From assembly GCF_016806065.1 (NCBI RefSeq), contig NZ_CP032405.1:1826001-1890000 (forward strand): DNA of 64,000 bases, written 5' to 3'. The notes beneath the pieces were generated by a model. It saw only the letters and a list, made by a program, of their open reading frames with translations. It had not been told where the DNA came from and ran no database searches. Positions 19,521-29,357 of the stretch are shown in pieces. Made by a program: the position numbers and the translations under genes. This stretch comes from Rhizobium rosettiformans (GTDB taxonomy: Bacteria; Pseudomonadota; Alphaproteobacteria; Rhizobiales; Rhizobiaceae). Position 1 is the first letter of the stretch. Each line of letters starts with the position of its first letter.

Positions 19521-20435
19521 ATGGAACTCTGGGCCCTCATCACGGTTGGTAGCGCCTTCCTGCAAAACCTGCGCTCGACGCTGCAGAAACACCTCAAAGG
19601 ACGGATGGGCACGACAGGTGCGACCTTCGTCCGCTTCGGCTTCGGCCTGCCCTTCGCCTTCCTCTACCTCGCAATCCTGCACCTCGGCCTCGACCGTCCC
19701 CTGCCGGTGCCAGGGCTGACCTTTGCGATCTGGGCGGTCATCGGGGCACTCGCGCAGATCACGGCGACCTTCCTGCTTGTGCACCTTTTTTCGTTCCGTA
19801 ACTTCGCCGTCGGCACTGCCTATTCGCGCACCGAACCCGCGCAAGCGGCTTTGCTGGCGCTTCTTCTGTTCGGCGAAACGATCGGCTTGGGCACGACCGC
19901 CGCAATTCTCGTCTCGATCCTCGGCGTCATGCTGATTTCCGTGGCGCGCACGGCCTTCACGCCCTTGAGCCTTGTCACCTCTGTGGGCAGCCGCACGGCT
20001 CTGATCGGCCTCGCCTCCGGTTTCTTCTTCGGCGTCTCCGCGATCGCCTATCGCACCGCCTCGCTGTCACTGTCCCCGAGCCTGCCCGCACCGGATGCCA
20101 TGGTGCAGGCCGGCTACACGCTCTGCGTCGTCATCACGATCCAGACCCTGTCGATGTTTCTCTGGATGGCCTGGCGTGATCGGACAGAGCTGACCCGCGT
20201 CCGGGCCGCCTGGAAAGTCAGCGCCCTCGTCGGCTTCGTCGGCGCCACGGCCTCCTTCGGCTGGTTCACGGCGATGACCCTGCAGCAGGTGGCGGTGGTG
20301 AAAGCCTTGGCTCAGGTCGAGATGCTCTTCACCTTTGCGTCGTCAGTGCTGTTCTTCAAGGAGAGGATCAACAGGCTGGAGATTGCGGGATGCGTGCTGA
20401 TTGTGTTCGGGGTCTTGTTGTTGGTTCTGGTGTGA
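19521..20435 (+). CDS. EamA/DMT superfamily transporter
   Basis: 304-residue membrane protein with about ten hydrophobic segments forming two EamA-like halves. It starts MELWALITVGSAFLQNLR. The Pro/Ala-rich TRTEPAQAALLALLLFGE-type motif after helix 3 (here SRTEPAQAALLALLLFGE) is typical of the superfamily. Likely exports a small metabolite; the substrate cannot be read. It is followed by a palindromic repeat region and a second exporter of a different family. Confidence 0.85.
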   Translation: MELWALITVGSAFLQNLRSTLQKHLKGRMGTTGATFVRFGFGLPFAFLYLAILHLGLDRPLPVPGLTFAIWAVIGALAQITATFLLVHLFSFRNFAVGTAYSRTEPAQAALLALLLFGETIGLGTTAAILVSILGVMLISVARTAFTPLSLVTSVGSRTALIGLASGFFFGVSAIAYRTASLSLSPSLPAPDAMVQAGYTLCVVITIQTLSMFLWMAWRDRTELTRVRAAWKVSALVGFVGATASFGWFTAMTLQQVAVVKALAQVEMLFTFASSVLFFKERINRLEIAGCVLIVFGVLLLVLV

Positions 20436-20449
20436 GGAGGGGCGCGACG

Positions 20450-20612
20450 CGCATCTCCCCCCTTGCGGTTTCGCAAGAGGGGGGCTCGGTGAGCTTTGCG
20501 CCAGCGGAACCTTGCCCCTCTCTGGGAAAATCTGAAGTTTAGGCGGCTTGCGCTCGCCTAAGCCTTCGATTTTCCATCCTCTCCCGCAAGGGGGAGAGGA
20601 ACGCCGCCACGG
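20450..20612. repeat. Cluster of intergenic palindromic repeats
   Basis: Three consecutive inverted repeats between two genes. First: CCCCCCTTGCG / CGCAAGAGGGGGG around 20456-20486. Second, imperfect: AAAATC-GAAG-TTAGGCG against CGCCTAA-CTTC-GATTTT, about 20526-20573. Third: CCTCTCCC GCAA GGGGGAGAGG, about 20578-20600. The CTCCCGCAAGGGGGAG-type core and lack of coding potential suggest a mosaic of short dispersed intergenic elements, as known in rhizobia. Copy number must be tested genome-wide. Structured RNA from this spacer would also terminate or stabilise the upstream transcript. Confidence 0.6.
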
Positions 20613-20708
20613 CCGACTCACCACGACGGACACCCTTGCCCCGTTGCGACCCATCCCGCTGCGCGATACACCGGACGGCACAAGCGCGCCGAGGGCGGGG
20701 AGACAAAA

Positions 20709-22205
20709 GTGCACACCAAGACACCCGCGTCACCAACGATCAGCGCCGACGCCGAACAGCCATACCCCAAGCGCTGGACGGCGCTGGCGGTCATGATGCT
20801 GGCAAACTTCATGAACCTGCTCGATGTCACCATCGTTAATGTCGCGCTGCCGAGCCTGCAATCCGAGCTTGGCGCGACCTCCAGCCAGATCGAATGGGTG
20901 GTCGCTGGCTACGTGCTGGTCTTTGCGCTCGGGTTGTTGCCGTTTGGCCGGCTCGGCGATGTCCGGGGCAAGAAGCAGGTCTTTCTGGTCGGCGTGGCGG
21001 CCTTCACCTTTGCCTCGCTGCTGTGCGGTCTCGCGCCCGATATCGGCTGGCTGGTGGTGGCGCGGTTGTTGCAGGGCGCGGGGGCTGCGGTGATGACGCC
21101 TCAGGTGCTGGCGATTGCCCAGATGATGTTCCCGCCGAAAGAGCGCGCTGCGGCCTTCTCCTTGTTCGGCCTCAGCGCCGGCCTCGCTTCGGTGTCCGGC
21201 CCTATCCTTGGCGGGTGGCTGATCAGTCTCGATGTACTCGGACTTGGCTGGCGGCCGATCTTTCTCATCAATATTCCAGTCGGGATCATGACCATCCTGC
21301 TCGGCTGGCGTCTGATCCCGGCACTTCCGCCCAAGCCCGGCCTGAAGAACGATTTCGTCGGCATCATTCTGGCTGCCCTGACGATCTTTTGCATCATCTT
21401 CCCGCTGATCGAGGGACGCGGTTTCGGCTGGCCCCTTTGGTGCTTCGTGATGGTCGCGATGGCCATTCCTTTTGGCGTGGCTTTCGGCTTCTGGGAGCGT
21501 CGCCAGCACCGGATCAAGGCACCGGAACTTTTACCCGTCGCGTTGATGAAAAACCGCAACTATGTCATCGGCTCGCTGATGACCGCGACCTTCTTCTCGA
21601 CCCTCCCGGGCTTCTTCCTGATCTTCGCGATGTTCCTGCAGCAAGGCTATGGCCTCACCCCGCTGCAGTCGGGCATGACCACCGTGCCCTTTTCCGTCGG
21701 CATCTTCGTCGCCTCGCTCATCTCTGGCCGCCTCGGTAGTATTGCGCCGCGCATCCGCGTGGTGGCCGGTGTCGTCATGGTGATGATCGGCATGGGATTT
21801 TTGCGTGCCGAGATTCAGACCTTGGGAGAGAGCATTGACCGCATGGCGCTCCTGCCCTGGTTTCTTCTGAGCGGCCTTGGCATGGGCATCGCGATTGCGC
21901 CGATGTTCCAGCTCGTGCTGGCTGGCGTGCCGCCGCAGGATGCGGGCGGCGGATCGGGCGCGCTTCAAGCCATCCAGCAGGTGGGAAGTGCGCTCGGCAT
22001 TGCGATCGTCAGCGAGATCTTCTTCTCGGATCTGGCGCGCAATGCCGCCGCGGGGATGTCGGGACAGGAGGTTTATGCCGAAGGCCTGAGCCTCGGCCTC
22101 ATCTACAACTTCGTCGCCTATGCGATCGTGCTGATCGCGGTTGCCTTGATGCGCACGGTGACACCGGGAAGCGAGAAGCTGGAGCGTCCGCTGCCGATCG
22201 AGTGA
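20709..22205 (+). CDS. MFS transporter, DHA2 (14-helix) drug exporter family
   Basis: 498 residues with about 14 transmembrane segments. The first helix ends in the family motif NLLDVTIVNVALPSL. Motif A reads GRLGDVRGKKQVF and motif C lies around GLASVSGPILGGWL. DHA2 members exchange protons for multiple drugs or other amphiphiles. The start is a GTG preceded by GGGGAGAC; the next ATG would remove the cytoplasmic N-terminus. No adjacent regulator. Confidence 0.9.
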   Translation: MHTKTPASPTISADAEQPYPKRWTALAVMMLANFMNLLDVTIVNVALPSLQSELGATSSQIEWVVAGYVLVFALGLLPFGRLGDVRGKKQVFLVGVAAFTFASLLCGLAPDIGWLVVARLLQGAGAAVMTPQVLAIAQMMFPPKERAAAFSLFGLSAGLASVSGPILGGWLISLDVLGLGWRPIFLINIPVGIMTILLGWRLIPALPPKPGLKNDFVGIILAALTIFCIIFPLIEGRGFGWPLWCFVMVAMAIPFGVAFGFWERRQHRIKAPELLPVALMKNRNYVIGSLMTATFFSTLPGFFLIFAMFLQQGYGLTPLQSGMTTVPFSVGIFVASLISGRLGSIAPRIRVVAGVVMVMIGMGFLRAEIQTLGESIDRMALLPWFLLSGLGMGIAIAPMFQLVLAGVPPQDAGGGSGALQAIQQVGSALGIAIVSEIFFSDLARNAAAGMSGQEVYAEGLSLGLIYNFVAYAIVLIAVALMRTVTPGSEKLERPLPIE

Positions 22206-22226
22206 CCGGCAGCGTTGAGATCCGGG

Positions 22227-23114
22227 TCAGGGAACGAGCAGCGTGCCCGCACCCGTCTCGGTGAAGAGTTCGAGCAGCACGGAATGGGCGGTCTTGCCGT
22301 TCAAGATGACCACACCCTGGACGCCGGCCTGGATCGCTTCGATGCAGGTCTCGACCTTCGGGATCATGCCGCCTGAGATCGTCCCGTCCTTGATCAGCGC
22401 ATGGGCTTCAGCGACCGACAGTTCCTTGATCAGCTTGCCATCCTTGTCGAGAACGCCGGGCACGTCGGTGAGGAAAAGCAGGCGCGAGGCATTGAGCGCG
22501 CCTGCAATTGCACCGGCAAAGGTGTCCGCATTGATATTGTAGGTGGCGCCATCGCGGCCAGGCGCAACCGGCGCGATGACCGGGATCATTTCGGAGCGGG
22601 CAAGCAGGTCGAGCAGGGTGCGGTCCACTTCGACGACGTCACCGACGAAGCCGAGGTCGAGCACGCGCTCGATATTGCTGTCGGGATCGCGGACCTTCTT
22701 CTGCGCCTTTTCGGCAAAGACCATGTTCCCGTCCTTGCCGCAAAGCCCGATCGCCCATTCGCCGGTCTGGTTGATCAGCGCGACGATTTCCTTGTTGATC
22801 GAACCGGCCAGCACCATCTCGACGATCTCGACCGTCTTCTGGTCGGTGACGCGAAGACCGTTCTCGAAGCGTGATTCGATGCCCATGCGGGCAAGCATCG
22901 CCCCGATTTGCGGGCCGCCGCCATGCACGACGATCGGGTTGACGCCGGACTGCTTCAGAAGCGCGATATCGGCAGCGAATGCCTTGCCGAGCTCCGGATT
23001 GCCCATGGCATGACCGCCGTATTTCACAACGATGGTCTTGTTTTCATAGCGCTGCATGAAGGGCAGGGCCTGGGCGAGAAGCCTGGCCTGCGTTTCGCTT
23101 TCGGAAGCCGTCAT
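22227..23114 (-). CDS. argB: Acetylglutamate kinase
   Basis: Second step of arginine synthesis: phosphorylates N-acetylglutamate (295 residues). The ATP-binding start [10 protein letters not shown], the substrate segment [12 protein letters not shown], and the C-terminal [13 protein letters not shown] are intact. ATG at 23114 is supported by GAACGAGGG; a longer frame to 23183 lacks a site. In alphaproteobacteria argB typically follows engB; here a sigma/anti-sigma/fasciclin cassette on the other strand lies between them. Confidence 0.97.
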   Translation of the reverse strand: MTASESETQARLLAQALPFMQRYENKTIVVKYGGHAMGNPELGKAFAADIALLKQSGVNPIVVHGGGPQIGAMLARMGIESRFENGLRVTDQKTVEIVEMVLAGSINKEIVALINQTGEWAIGLCGKDGNMVFAEKAQKKVRDPDSNIERVLDLGFVGDVVEVDRTLLDLLARSEMIPVIAPVAPGRDGATYNINADTFAGAIAGALNASRLLFLTDVPGVLDKDGKLIKELSVAEAHALIKDGTISGGMIPKVETCIEAIQAGVQGVVILNGKTAHSVLLELFTETGAGTLLVP

Positions 23115-23194
23115 CGGATACCCTCGTTCTGGATCGCGGCCTTTTAGCGCATCCGGACGACAGAGGGAATAATTGTCCGGCAATATAAGCGACC

Positions 23195-23212
23195 CATGAT
23201 GGGCGCATCATG
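23195..23212. promoter_or_regulatory. Palindrome upstream of the ECF sigma gene
   Basis: Perfect 7-bp inverted repeat CATGATG / CATCATG with a 4-base GGCG spacer, in the divergent region between argB and the sigma factor, 77 bases before the latter's start. It could be an operator for either direction. The protein is unknown. Confidence 0.35.
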
Positions 23213-23288
23213 ACATGCTTCTTCTTCTCGTCGCATTGTCTGCTGAAAATGGTGCTCTATATCTCGGCCAACTGCACCAGGGGGCTTC

Positions 23289-23834
23289 ATGGAACGCGAC
23301 GATATCGGCGGCTTGCTGGCCCGCGTGGCGCTGAAGGACCGTGCCGCCTTTTCTCTGCTCTATGGTCGCATTTCGGCGAAACTTTTCGCCATCTGTCTGC
23401 GTATGCTGAAAGACAGGGGAGAGGCTGAAGAGGCTCTCCAGGATGTGTTCGTGAAGATCTGGCACAAGGCCGGGACCTATACGGGTGCGGGCGACAATGC
23501 CTATCCCTGGCTCTGCGCGATCGTCCGCTACCATTGCATCGATCGTCTGCGCGCACGGCGGCCGGAAGGAGAAGACATCGAAGCTGCGGCCGATATTGCC
23601 GATCTGGCGCCCGATCCAGAAGAGCATGCGGTGCTCAGATCCGAGGGCGGCCGCATTGACACCTGCCTGGAGGCATTGGATCCTGATCGGGCGCTCGCCG
23701 TTCGCCAGGCCTATGTCGAGGGGCTGTCCTACCAGGAGCTGGCGGATCATTTCGCCGTTCCGTTGAACACGATGCGCACATGGCTGCGGCGCAGCCTTTT
23801 GAAACTGAGAGAGTGCATGGATGAGCACGCCTGA
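23289..23834 (+). CDS. ECF sigma factor (SigK/RskA-type pair)
   Basis: 181-residue group 4 sigma factor. The region 2 helix contains RMLKDRGEAEEALQDVFVKIW (split here as RMLKDRGEAEEALQDVF), which recognises the -10 element, and region 4 ends with YQELADHFAVPLNTMRTWL, a helix-turn-helix. The anti-sigma gene follows with a 14-base overlap, so the two are made together. Probable targets include its own operon and the fasciclin gene downstream, which is inference from order. Confidence 0.93.
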   Translation: MERDDIGGLLARVALKDRAAFSLLYGRISAKLFAICLRMLKDRGEAEEALQDVFVKIWHKAGTYTGAGDNAYPWLCAIVRYHCIDRLRARRPEGEDIEAAADIADLAPDPEEHAVLRSEGGRIDTCLEALDPDRALAVRQAYVEGLSYQELADHFAVPLNTMRTWLRRSLLKLRECMDEHA

Positions 23835-24537
23835 CCAAAGCAAGGGAGACCGGTCGCGAGATGAAGTTCTCGCGGGCGAATATGTCCTCGGTGTCCTGAG
23901 CGGAACTGAGCGGCAGAAGGTGGACGCGCGCCTGCGCCACGACCGACAGTTCGCCGCCATGGTCAAGCGCTGGGAAGAGAACCTCATCCAGTTCAACGAC
24001 GATTACGCCGAGGTCGCAGCCCCGGATCAGCTGTTTTCGAAGATCGAGGATCGGCTGTTTGCGTCTCCTGCCGCGGTCGCGGCGGTAAAGGGCAGCCTGT
24101 GGAATTCGCTGGTACTCTGGCGGGGCCTGAGCTTTGCTTCCATTGCGGCACTCGGTCTAGTGTTCGGGCTCGATTATGCAGAACGCATGCGTCCGAAGCC
24201 GCAGGCGGCGCTGACCGCCGAACTCGCTGGCGAGAACCAGGCGATTGCCCTGCATGCACGCTACGACGGGAACTCGGGCCGCCTCGCTGTCACCCCCGTC
24301 GCAAGCGGCGGTGCTGATGAGAAATCACTCGAACTCTGGCTCGTAGAGGGTGAGCAGGCACCGATATCGCTCGGCGTATTGCCCCAGACCGGGCAAGGCG
24401 AACTCGACGTTCCCGAGGCGCTGCGCGCGCGCCTGACGGAAGGTGTCGTGCTGGCCGTCAGCCTTGAGCCTTTCGGCGGCTCGCCGACCGGACAAGCCAC
24501 GGGGCCTGTCGTGGCGCTCGGCGAAGTTCGTCCCTGA
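23821..24537 (+). CDS. RskA-family anti-sigma factor
   Basis: 238-residue single-pass membrane protein. The N-terminal 60 residues (DEVLAGEYVLGVLSGTER) form the sigma-binding domain without the zinc-binding HxxxCxxC motif. One transmembrane helix lies at about 100-118. The periplasmic domain (about 120-238) contains LELWLVEGEQAPISLGVL, the RskA C-terminal signature. Family members release sigma after regulated proteolysis. Overlap with the sigma gene implies coupled synthesis. Confidence 0.9.
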   Translation: MSTPDQSKGDRSRDEVLAGEYVLGVLSGTERQKVDARLRHDRQFAAMVKRWEENLIQFNDDYAEVAAPDQLFSKIEDRLFASPAAVAAVKGSLWNSLVLWRGLSFASIAALGLVFGLDYAERMRPKPQAALTAELAGENQAIALHARYDGNSGRLAVTPVASGGADEKSLELWLVEGEQAPISLGVLPQTGQGELDVPEALRARLTEGVVLAVSLEPFGGSPTGQATGPVVALGEVRP

Positions 24538-24569
24538 CGAAGAAATTCTGTCATGAATTCAATGGATTG

Positions 24570-24605
24570 GTTTCAGGCGGTCGATTTTTTCGGGCCGCCT
24601 GAAAC
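24570..24605 (+). terminator. Hairpin between anti-sigma and fasciclin genes
   Basis: Perfect 11-bp inverted repeat GTTTCAGGCGG / CCGCCTGAAAC with a 14-base loop, 32 bases after the anti-sigma stop. There is no strong T run after it, so it may be a weak terminator or an mRNA-stabilising structure separating the regulatory pair from the fasciclin gene. Confidence 0.5.
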
Positions 24606-24717
24606 TTCTTTGGACAACCCGCCGTCCTTGGTGGTGTTCCCGCTGAGGAATGCCCCGATGTCCCGCCCGAACCGCAGGGACACGATCGTGAACACCAAGG
24701 ATAAGAGGATACCTTCA

Positions 24718-25275
24718 ATGTTCAAGACCGCTCTTCGCCCGCTCGCATTCTCCGCAGCCATCTTGGCAGGGGCTGCCGCAGCCTATGCCGCCAATCCGAT
24801 GGTCGGCGGTGGTGAAATGCTCGAAACCAAGAACATCGTCGAAAACGCCGTCAACTCGCAGGATCACACGACGCTCGTTGCCGCCGTCCAGGCAGCCGGT
24901 CTCGTTGAAACCCTTTCGGGCGCCGGTCCGTTCACCGTCTTCGCTCCGACCAACGAGGCCTTCGCCAAGCTGCCGGCCGGCACGGTCGACACGCTGCTGA
25001 AACCTGAGAACAAGGAACAGCTCACCAAGGTCCTGACCTGCCACGTCGTGGCGTCGGAAGTGATGGCGGAAGCCCTCGTCAAGATGATCTCCGACAATGG
25101 CGGTGAAGCCGATGTCGCGACCGTCGGCGGCTGTGTCCTGAAGGGCAAGGCGGCCGACGGCAAGGTGACGCTGACCGACGAAAACGGCGGCGTCTCGACC
25201 GTGACCATCGCGGACGTCAAGCAGTCGAACGGCGTCATTCACGTCGTCGACGCGGTGATCCTGCCGAAGATGTAA
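24718..25275 (+). CDS. Exported fasciclin (FAS1) domain protein
   Basis: 185 residues: signal peptide cleaved after AAAYA, then one FAS1 domain with the H1 box GPFTVFAPTNEAFAKLP and the H2 box NGVIHVVDAVILP. FAS1 domains mediate adhesion; the rhizobial relative Nex18 is symbiotically induced. AAGAGGATACCTTCA precedes the ATG at 24718; the longer open frame from 24553 is rejected because it would hide the signal peptide. It lies behind the ECF sigma/anti-sigma pair, which probably controls it. Confidence 0.92.
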   Translation: MFKTALRPLAFSAAILAGAAAAYAANPMVGGGEMLETKNIVENAVNSQDHTTLVAAVQAAGLVETLSGAGPFTVFAPTNEAFAKLPAGTVDTLLKPENKEQLTKVLTCHVVASEVMAEALVKMISDNGGEADVATVGGCVLKGKAADGKVTLTDENGGVSTVTIADVKQSNGVIHVVDAVILPKM

Positions 25276-25333
25276 GGAATACGGTTCGACCCGGTCACCG
25301 CCTGATCGGGCCGATCTGATCGGAGCCTGAGCG

Positions 25334-25993
25334 TCAAAGGCTCCGACCGATGGCCTCGCTGATTGCCCCGCGCAATTGGTCGAGGCCATCACCTTTTTCA
25401 GAAGATGTCGAAAGCACGACAGGGAAGGCTGCGGGGCGCTTCTTGATCTTTTCCTGCGTCTCCGCAATCAGCTTCACGACACCTGGGGCCTTGATCTTGT
25501 CGGTCTTGGTCAGCACGATCTGGTAAGAGACGGCGGCCTTGTCGAGCAGCGAAAGCACCTCGTCATCGTTCTTCTTGATGCCGTGACGGCTGTCGATCAG
25601 CACATAGACGCGCTTCAGCGTCGCGCGACCCCGAAGATAATCGAAGACGAGCTTCGTCCAGGCATCGACATGTTCCTTCGGCGCCTGCGCATAGCCGTAG
25701 CCGGGCATGTCGACGAGCGCCATCGGCGGCAGGTCGCCTGCCCCGCCGGAATAGCCGTCGGGCACGAAATAGTTGAGTTCCTGCGTGCGACCGGGCGTGT
25801 TCGAGGTGCGAGCCAGGCCTTTCTGGCCGACGAGCGCATTGATCAGCGACGACTTGCCGACATTCGAGCGTCCGGCAAAGGCCACTTCAAGCGGCCCTTC
25901 TGGCGGCAGGAATTCCATCGACGGCACGCCGCGGATGAAGATCCAGGGGCGGCCGAAAAGCGGCTGGTCGGGTTTGTCGTGTATTTCGGTCAT
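25334..25993 (-). CDS. engB: Ribosome biogenesis GTP-binding protein YsxC/EngB
   Basis: Essential-type GTPase that helps assemble the large ribosomal subunit (219 residues). G-motifs: [14 protein letters not shown] (G1), the Thr of TSNTPGRTQ (G2), DMPGYGYA (G3) and TKTDK (G4). Part of the conserved rpmH-rnpA-yidC-engB-argB neighbourhood, here separated from yidC by an EamA transporter gene. Confidence 0.96.
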   Translation of the reverse strand: MTEIHDKPDQPLFGRPWIFIRGVPSMEFLPPEGPLEVAFAGRSNVGKSSLINALVGQKGLARTSNTPGRTQELNYFVPDGYSGGAGDLPPMALVDMPGYGYAQAPKEHVDAWTKLVFDYLRGRATLKRVYVLIDSRHGIKKNDDEVLSLLDKAAVSYQIVLTKTDKIKAPGVVKLIAETQEKIKKRPAAFPVVLSTSSEKGDGLDQLRGAISEAIGRSL

Positions 25994-26041
25994 GGGCTGG
26001 CCTTTCGTAAGCGGGACAGATCCCGGTTTTGGCCCGGAAAG

Positions 26042-26950
26042 TCAAGCAGCCGCGGTCGGGACCGGACGCGAGGCCTGCCGCGCATGGCTGATCAGATAGG
26101 TGAACAGGGCGGCCATGACGAGCGCGCCGCCGATGATCGTGCGCCCCGACGGGATCTCGTTATGCAGAAGGACCATCCAGACAGGCGCAAGGATCATCTC
26201 GGCGGTGCCGAGAAGCGCCGCGAGTGCCGAGGGGATCATCCGGGCACCGGTGACGTAGAGCGCCATGCCGAGCCCGAGATTGAGGGCGCCGAAGCAAAAG
26301 AGCAAGGTGAGGTCCTGGAAGCCGACGGCAAAGGCGCCGGCCTGGCTTGCTGCGATAGCGCAGGCGATGAAGGAGCCGCCGCAGGCAGCCGGCGTCATGC
26401 GGATGCCGGGATAGCGGCGGGTCAGCACTGTCATGCAGGCGAAGATTGCCGGGATCGCCGCAGCAAGCGCCAGTCCGAGGATCGAGCCACCTTCGCCGAT
26501 CGAGGACGAGACCATGATTCCCACACCGAGGATGACCGCACCGATGGCACCCCAGGTGACCGGCGTGATCGGTTCCCCGAGCACGACGCGCGCGAGAAGG
26601 GCTGCAAACAGCGGGATGGATGCCATGAACAGCACGACATTGGCTACCGGTGTCATGGTGACGGCAAGCACGAAGAAGGTCGAGACGAGGGCAAAACCGA
26701 CGGCGATGCAGAAGCCCGGCCAGCCCATGGCGCGGAACAGGCGGATCGTGCCATCGATCCGGTCACGGATCAGCATGAAGGCAAGGAGAAAAAGGCCAGC
26801 GAACAGGCAGCGCCAGAACACGATCGTCCAGCCGTCCTCCACGCCGATGAATCGCTGGATAGCACCGCCATAGCTCCAGGCGACTGCCGAGCCGGCAACG
26901 AGAGCAATGCCAAGCCAGGAGCGTTGTGCGGAGGAGGATATGTCTGCCAT
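26042..26950 (-). CDS. EamA/DMT family transporter
   Basis: 302-residue membrane protein with two EamA repeats and about ten helices. Landmarks are WRCLFAGLFLLAFMLIRDR after helix 2 and the second-repeat segment SALAALLGTAEMILAPVW. Substrate unknown. It sits between yidC and engB, which are usually adjacent in alphaproteobacteria, so it is likely an insertion into that order. It is not closely related to the EamA protein at 19521-20435 by eye. Confidence 0.86.
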   Translation of the reverse strand: MADISSSAQRSWLGIALVAGSAVAWSYGGAIQRFIGVEDGWTIVFWRCLFAGLFLLAFMLIRDRIDGTIRLFRAMGWPGFCIAVGFALVSTFFVLAVTMTPVANVVLFMASIPLFAALLARVVLGEPITPVTWGAIGAVILGVGIMVSSSIGEGGSILGLALAAAIPAIFACMTVLTRRYPGIRMTPAACGGSFIACAIAASQAGAFAVGFQDLTLLFCFGALNLGLGMALYVTGARMIPSALAALLGTAEMILAPVWMVLLHNEIPSGRTIIGGALVMAALFTYLISHARQASRPVPTAAA

Positions 26951-26975
26951 GGGCCTGAATCTCGATCACCATAGA

Positions 26976-27002
26976 AAAAGCCCCGGCTTGGCCGGGGCTT
27001 TT
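26976..27002 (-). terminator. Intrinsic terminator of the rpmH-rnpA-yidC transcript
   Basis: Perfect 12-bp stem AAAAGCCCCGGC / GCCGGGGCTTTT with a 3-base loop, immediately after the yidC stop, with a T run on the minus strand. Confidence 0.88.
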
Positions 27003-27007
27003 GATCG

Positions 27008-28801
27008 TCACTTGGTCTGGGCCGGTTTCCGGCGGAACGTATTGGCGATGTTCTTGAACAGTTCGATCTCCACGCCGTGACGTTTCATGATCAAGGCCTG
27101 CTGCAGGATCGACAGCGTGTTGTTCCACGCCCAGTAGATCACGAGGCCAGCCGGGAACGTGCCGAGCATGAAGGTGAAGATAACGGGCATCCAGTTGAAC
27201 AGCATCGCCTGGGTCGGATCCGGCGGCGTCGGATTCATGCGCATCTGGACCCACATGGTCACACCCATGATCAGCGGCCAGACGCCGATCATCAGGAAGA
27301 GCGGAGGGGTGAAGGGCAGCAGCCCGAACAGATTGAAGAGGCTCGTCGGATCGGGAGCGGAGAGATCCTGGATCCAGCCGAAGAACGGCGCATGACGCAT
27401 CTCGATCGTGACGTAGATGACCTTGTAGAGCGCGAAGAAGACCGGGATCTGCAGGAGCACCGGCCAGCAGCCGGCCACTGGATTGATCTTCTCTTCCTTG
27501 TAAAGCGCCATCATCGCCTGCTGCAGACCCATGCGGTCGTCGGCATACTTGGTCTTCAGTTCTTCGAGCTTCGGCTGCACACGCTTCATGTTGGCCATGG
27601 AGGCGTACTGCTTGTTGGCGAGCGGGAAGAACAGCAGCTTGACGACGATGGTGGTGAGCAAGATGGCTACGCCGAAATTGCCGACGAGATGGAAGAAGTA
27701 GTCCATCAGGTGGAACATTGGCTTGGTGATGAAGTAAAACCAGCCCCAGTCGATCATCAGGTCGAACTTCGGAATGCCGAGGCTTTCCTGATAGCTGTCG
27801 ATGACCGGAACCTGCTTGGCTCCAGCGAACAGCAGGGTCTTGACCGAGGTGCTCTGGCCGGCCGGAATGCTCACGGCATCGTTCTTGTAGTCGGCCTGGA
27901 AACGGGCCTGACCGTCGGTGAAGTAGGAGAAGCGCGATTCGTAAGGCAGGGTCTGCTGCGGGATCAGCGATGCGGCCCAGTACTTGTCGGTGATCCCGAG
28001 CCAGCCGCCGGTCGCCTTGGCATTGGTGATCGCGGCTTCTTCGACATCCGAATAGTCGTGCTCGACCAGGCTGCCTTCGGCGCCGAGAACGCCGAGGAAG
28101 CCTTCATGCAGAACGAAGATCGAAGGCGTGCTCGGCTTGTTGTAGCGGGTAACGCGGCCGTAAGGCGCGAGGCTTGCGGAGGCAGCGCCATTGTTGACGA
28201 TCTGGTCCTCGACGGTGAACATATAGTGTTCGTCGACCGAGATGGTGCGGGTGAAGGTGAGGCCGGCCTCGTTCGTGTAGGTCAGCGTCACCGGTGTCGC
28301 TTCCGTGAGCGTGGCACCTTCCGGCGCGGTCCAGACGGTGTTCGGACCCGGAACCGATCCGGCATTCTCACCGGCGATGAAGCCGAGTTCGGCGAAATAG
28401 GCATCACGCGTTTCGGCAGGGTTGAAGAGCGTGACGATCGGGCTCGTCGGGTCGACGGTCTCGCGATACTGCCGGAGTTTCAGATCGTCGAAGCGAGCGC
28501 CGGTCAGGTTGATGGAACCTTCGAGGTCCTGGGTTTCGATGGCAATGCGTGCAGTTGTGGCAACGGCGGCATCGCGGCTTGCTTCCGGATTTGTGACCCC
28601 TCCCGCCGGCAAGCTGCCGTCAACAGTGGCGGTTGGGTTCGTTGCCTGCTGCTCGGCCTGTGCCTGCTGCTGGGCGATCTGCGCCTCCTGAGCCTGACGC
28701 TGGGCCTCGATACGCGGGTTCATATAGAAGAACTGCCAGGCGAGTACGATCACCACCGATAAGGCAATCGCGATGAAATAGTTGCGGTTGTTCTGCATCA
28801 C
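27008..28801 (-). CDS. yidC: Membrane protein insertase YidC
   Basis: Inserts and folds inner-membrane proteins, alone or with SecYEG (597 residues). The N-terminal helix ([18 protein letters not shown]) is followed by the large periplasmic domain (about 60-350) seen in Gram-negative YidC and the five-helix core with the positively charged region after [15 protein letters not shown] and the segment [13 protein letters not shown]. The gene starts inside the last codons of rnpA (4-base ATGA overlap). The C-terminus is basic (KPAQTK), as expected for ribosome contact. Confidence 0.97.
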   Translation of the reverse strand: MMQNNRNYFIAIALSVVIVLAWQFFYMNPRIEAQRQAQEAQIAQQQAQAEQQATNPTATVDGSLPAGGVTNPEASRDAAVATTARIAIETQDLEGSINLTGARFDDLKLRQYRETVDPTSPIVTLFNPAETRDAYFAELGFIAGENAGSVPGPNTVWTAPEGATLTEATPVTLTYTNEAGLTFTRTISVDEHYMFTVEDQIVNNGAASASLAPYGRVTRYNKPSTPSIFVLHEGFLGVLGAEGSLVEHDYSDVEEAAITNAKATGGWLGITDKYWAASLIPQQTLPYESRFSYFTDGQARFQADYKNDAVSIPAGQSTSVKTLLFAGAKQVPVIDSYQESLGIPKFDLMIDWGWFYFITKPMFHLMDYFFHLVGNFGVAILLTTIVVKLLFFPLANKQYASMANMKRVQPKLEELKTKYADDRMGLQQAMMALYKEEKINPVAGCWPVLLQIPVFFALYKVIYVTIEMRHAPFFGWIQDLSAPDPTSLFNLFGLLPFTPPLFLMIGVWPLIMGVTMWVQMRMNPTPPDPTQAMLFNWMPVIFTFMLGTFPAGLVIYWAWNNTLSILQQALIMKRHGVEIELFKNIANTFRRKPAQTK

Positions 28802-29187
28802 TCTTTCCTGGGAGCGGTCTTGTTTGACCGGGAGTTATTCGTCTGGCGGTTTTCGATGCGCAGGATCAATTGCCGGGACAATTGATCGAAAGGCACATCC
28901 AGTACCTCGCGCCGGGCGACAATGACATAGTCGTGTCCCGGCTGCATTGCAAACGCCGCATTCAGTCGCACGGCTTCTTTCAGCCTGCGCCGCATGCGGT
29001 TACGTTCCACTGCATTGCCATGTTTCTTGGTGACCGTGAAGCCCACGCGGGGCGGCGCGTCATCCTTGCGGTCGAGAACCTCCAGCAGGAAGGTGCGACC
29101 CTTGCGCGCTTCGCCGTGCCTGACGGCGAGGAACTGAGGCCGGCTCTTGAGCCGGCCAACAGATGTCTTGGAGTCCGTGGACGTCAT
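28798..29187 (-). CDS. rnpA: Ribonuclease P protein component
   Basis: Protein subunit that supports the catalytic RNA in tRNA 5' maturation (129 residues). The signature [13 protein letters not shown] and the preceding [17 protein letters not shown] are diagnostic. Lies 32 bases after rpmH and overlaps yidC by 4 bases, the usual order. The basic C-terminal tail (SNKTAPRKE) is a little longer than in many homologues. Confidence 0.96.
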   Translation of the reverse strand: MTSTDSKTSVGRLKSRPQFLAVRHGEARKGRTFLLEVLDRKDDAPPRVGFTVTKKHGNAVERNRMRRRLKEAVRLNAAFAMQPGHDYVIVARREVLDVPFDQLSRQLILRIENRQTNNSRSNKTAPRKE

Positions 29188-29219
29188 GGGCCCGTCAGTC
29201 TCGTCGGGCTCATCCGGCC

Positions 29220-29357
29220 TTAGGCCGAAAGCTTGGCGCGGCCGCGAGCGCGGCGAGCGTTGAGCACCTGACGGCCGCCCTTGGTGGCCATACGCGCACG
29301 GAAGCCGTGGCGGCGCTTGCGAACAAGCTTGGAAGGTTGGAAAGTACGCTTCGACAT
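29220..29357 (-). CDS. rpmH: 50S ribosomal protein L34
   Basis: 45 residues beginning [20 protein letters not shown] and ending GRAKLSA, the standard L34 sequence with one extra Ser after the initiator Met. First gene of the rpmH-rnpA-yidC operon, with a clear promoter about 110 bases upstream. Confidence 0.97.
   Translation of the reverse strand: MSKRTFQPSKLVRKRRHGFRARMATKGGRQVLNARRARGRAKLSA

Noticed and set aside
25376..28762. Long plus-strand frames (532 and 561 codons) opposite engB/EamA and yidC
   Set aside because: They are antisense shadows of GC-rich genes, with Arg/His/Asp-rich translations and no recognisable domain.
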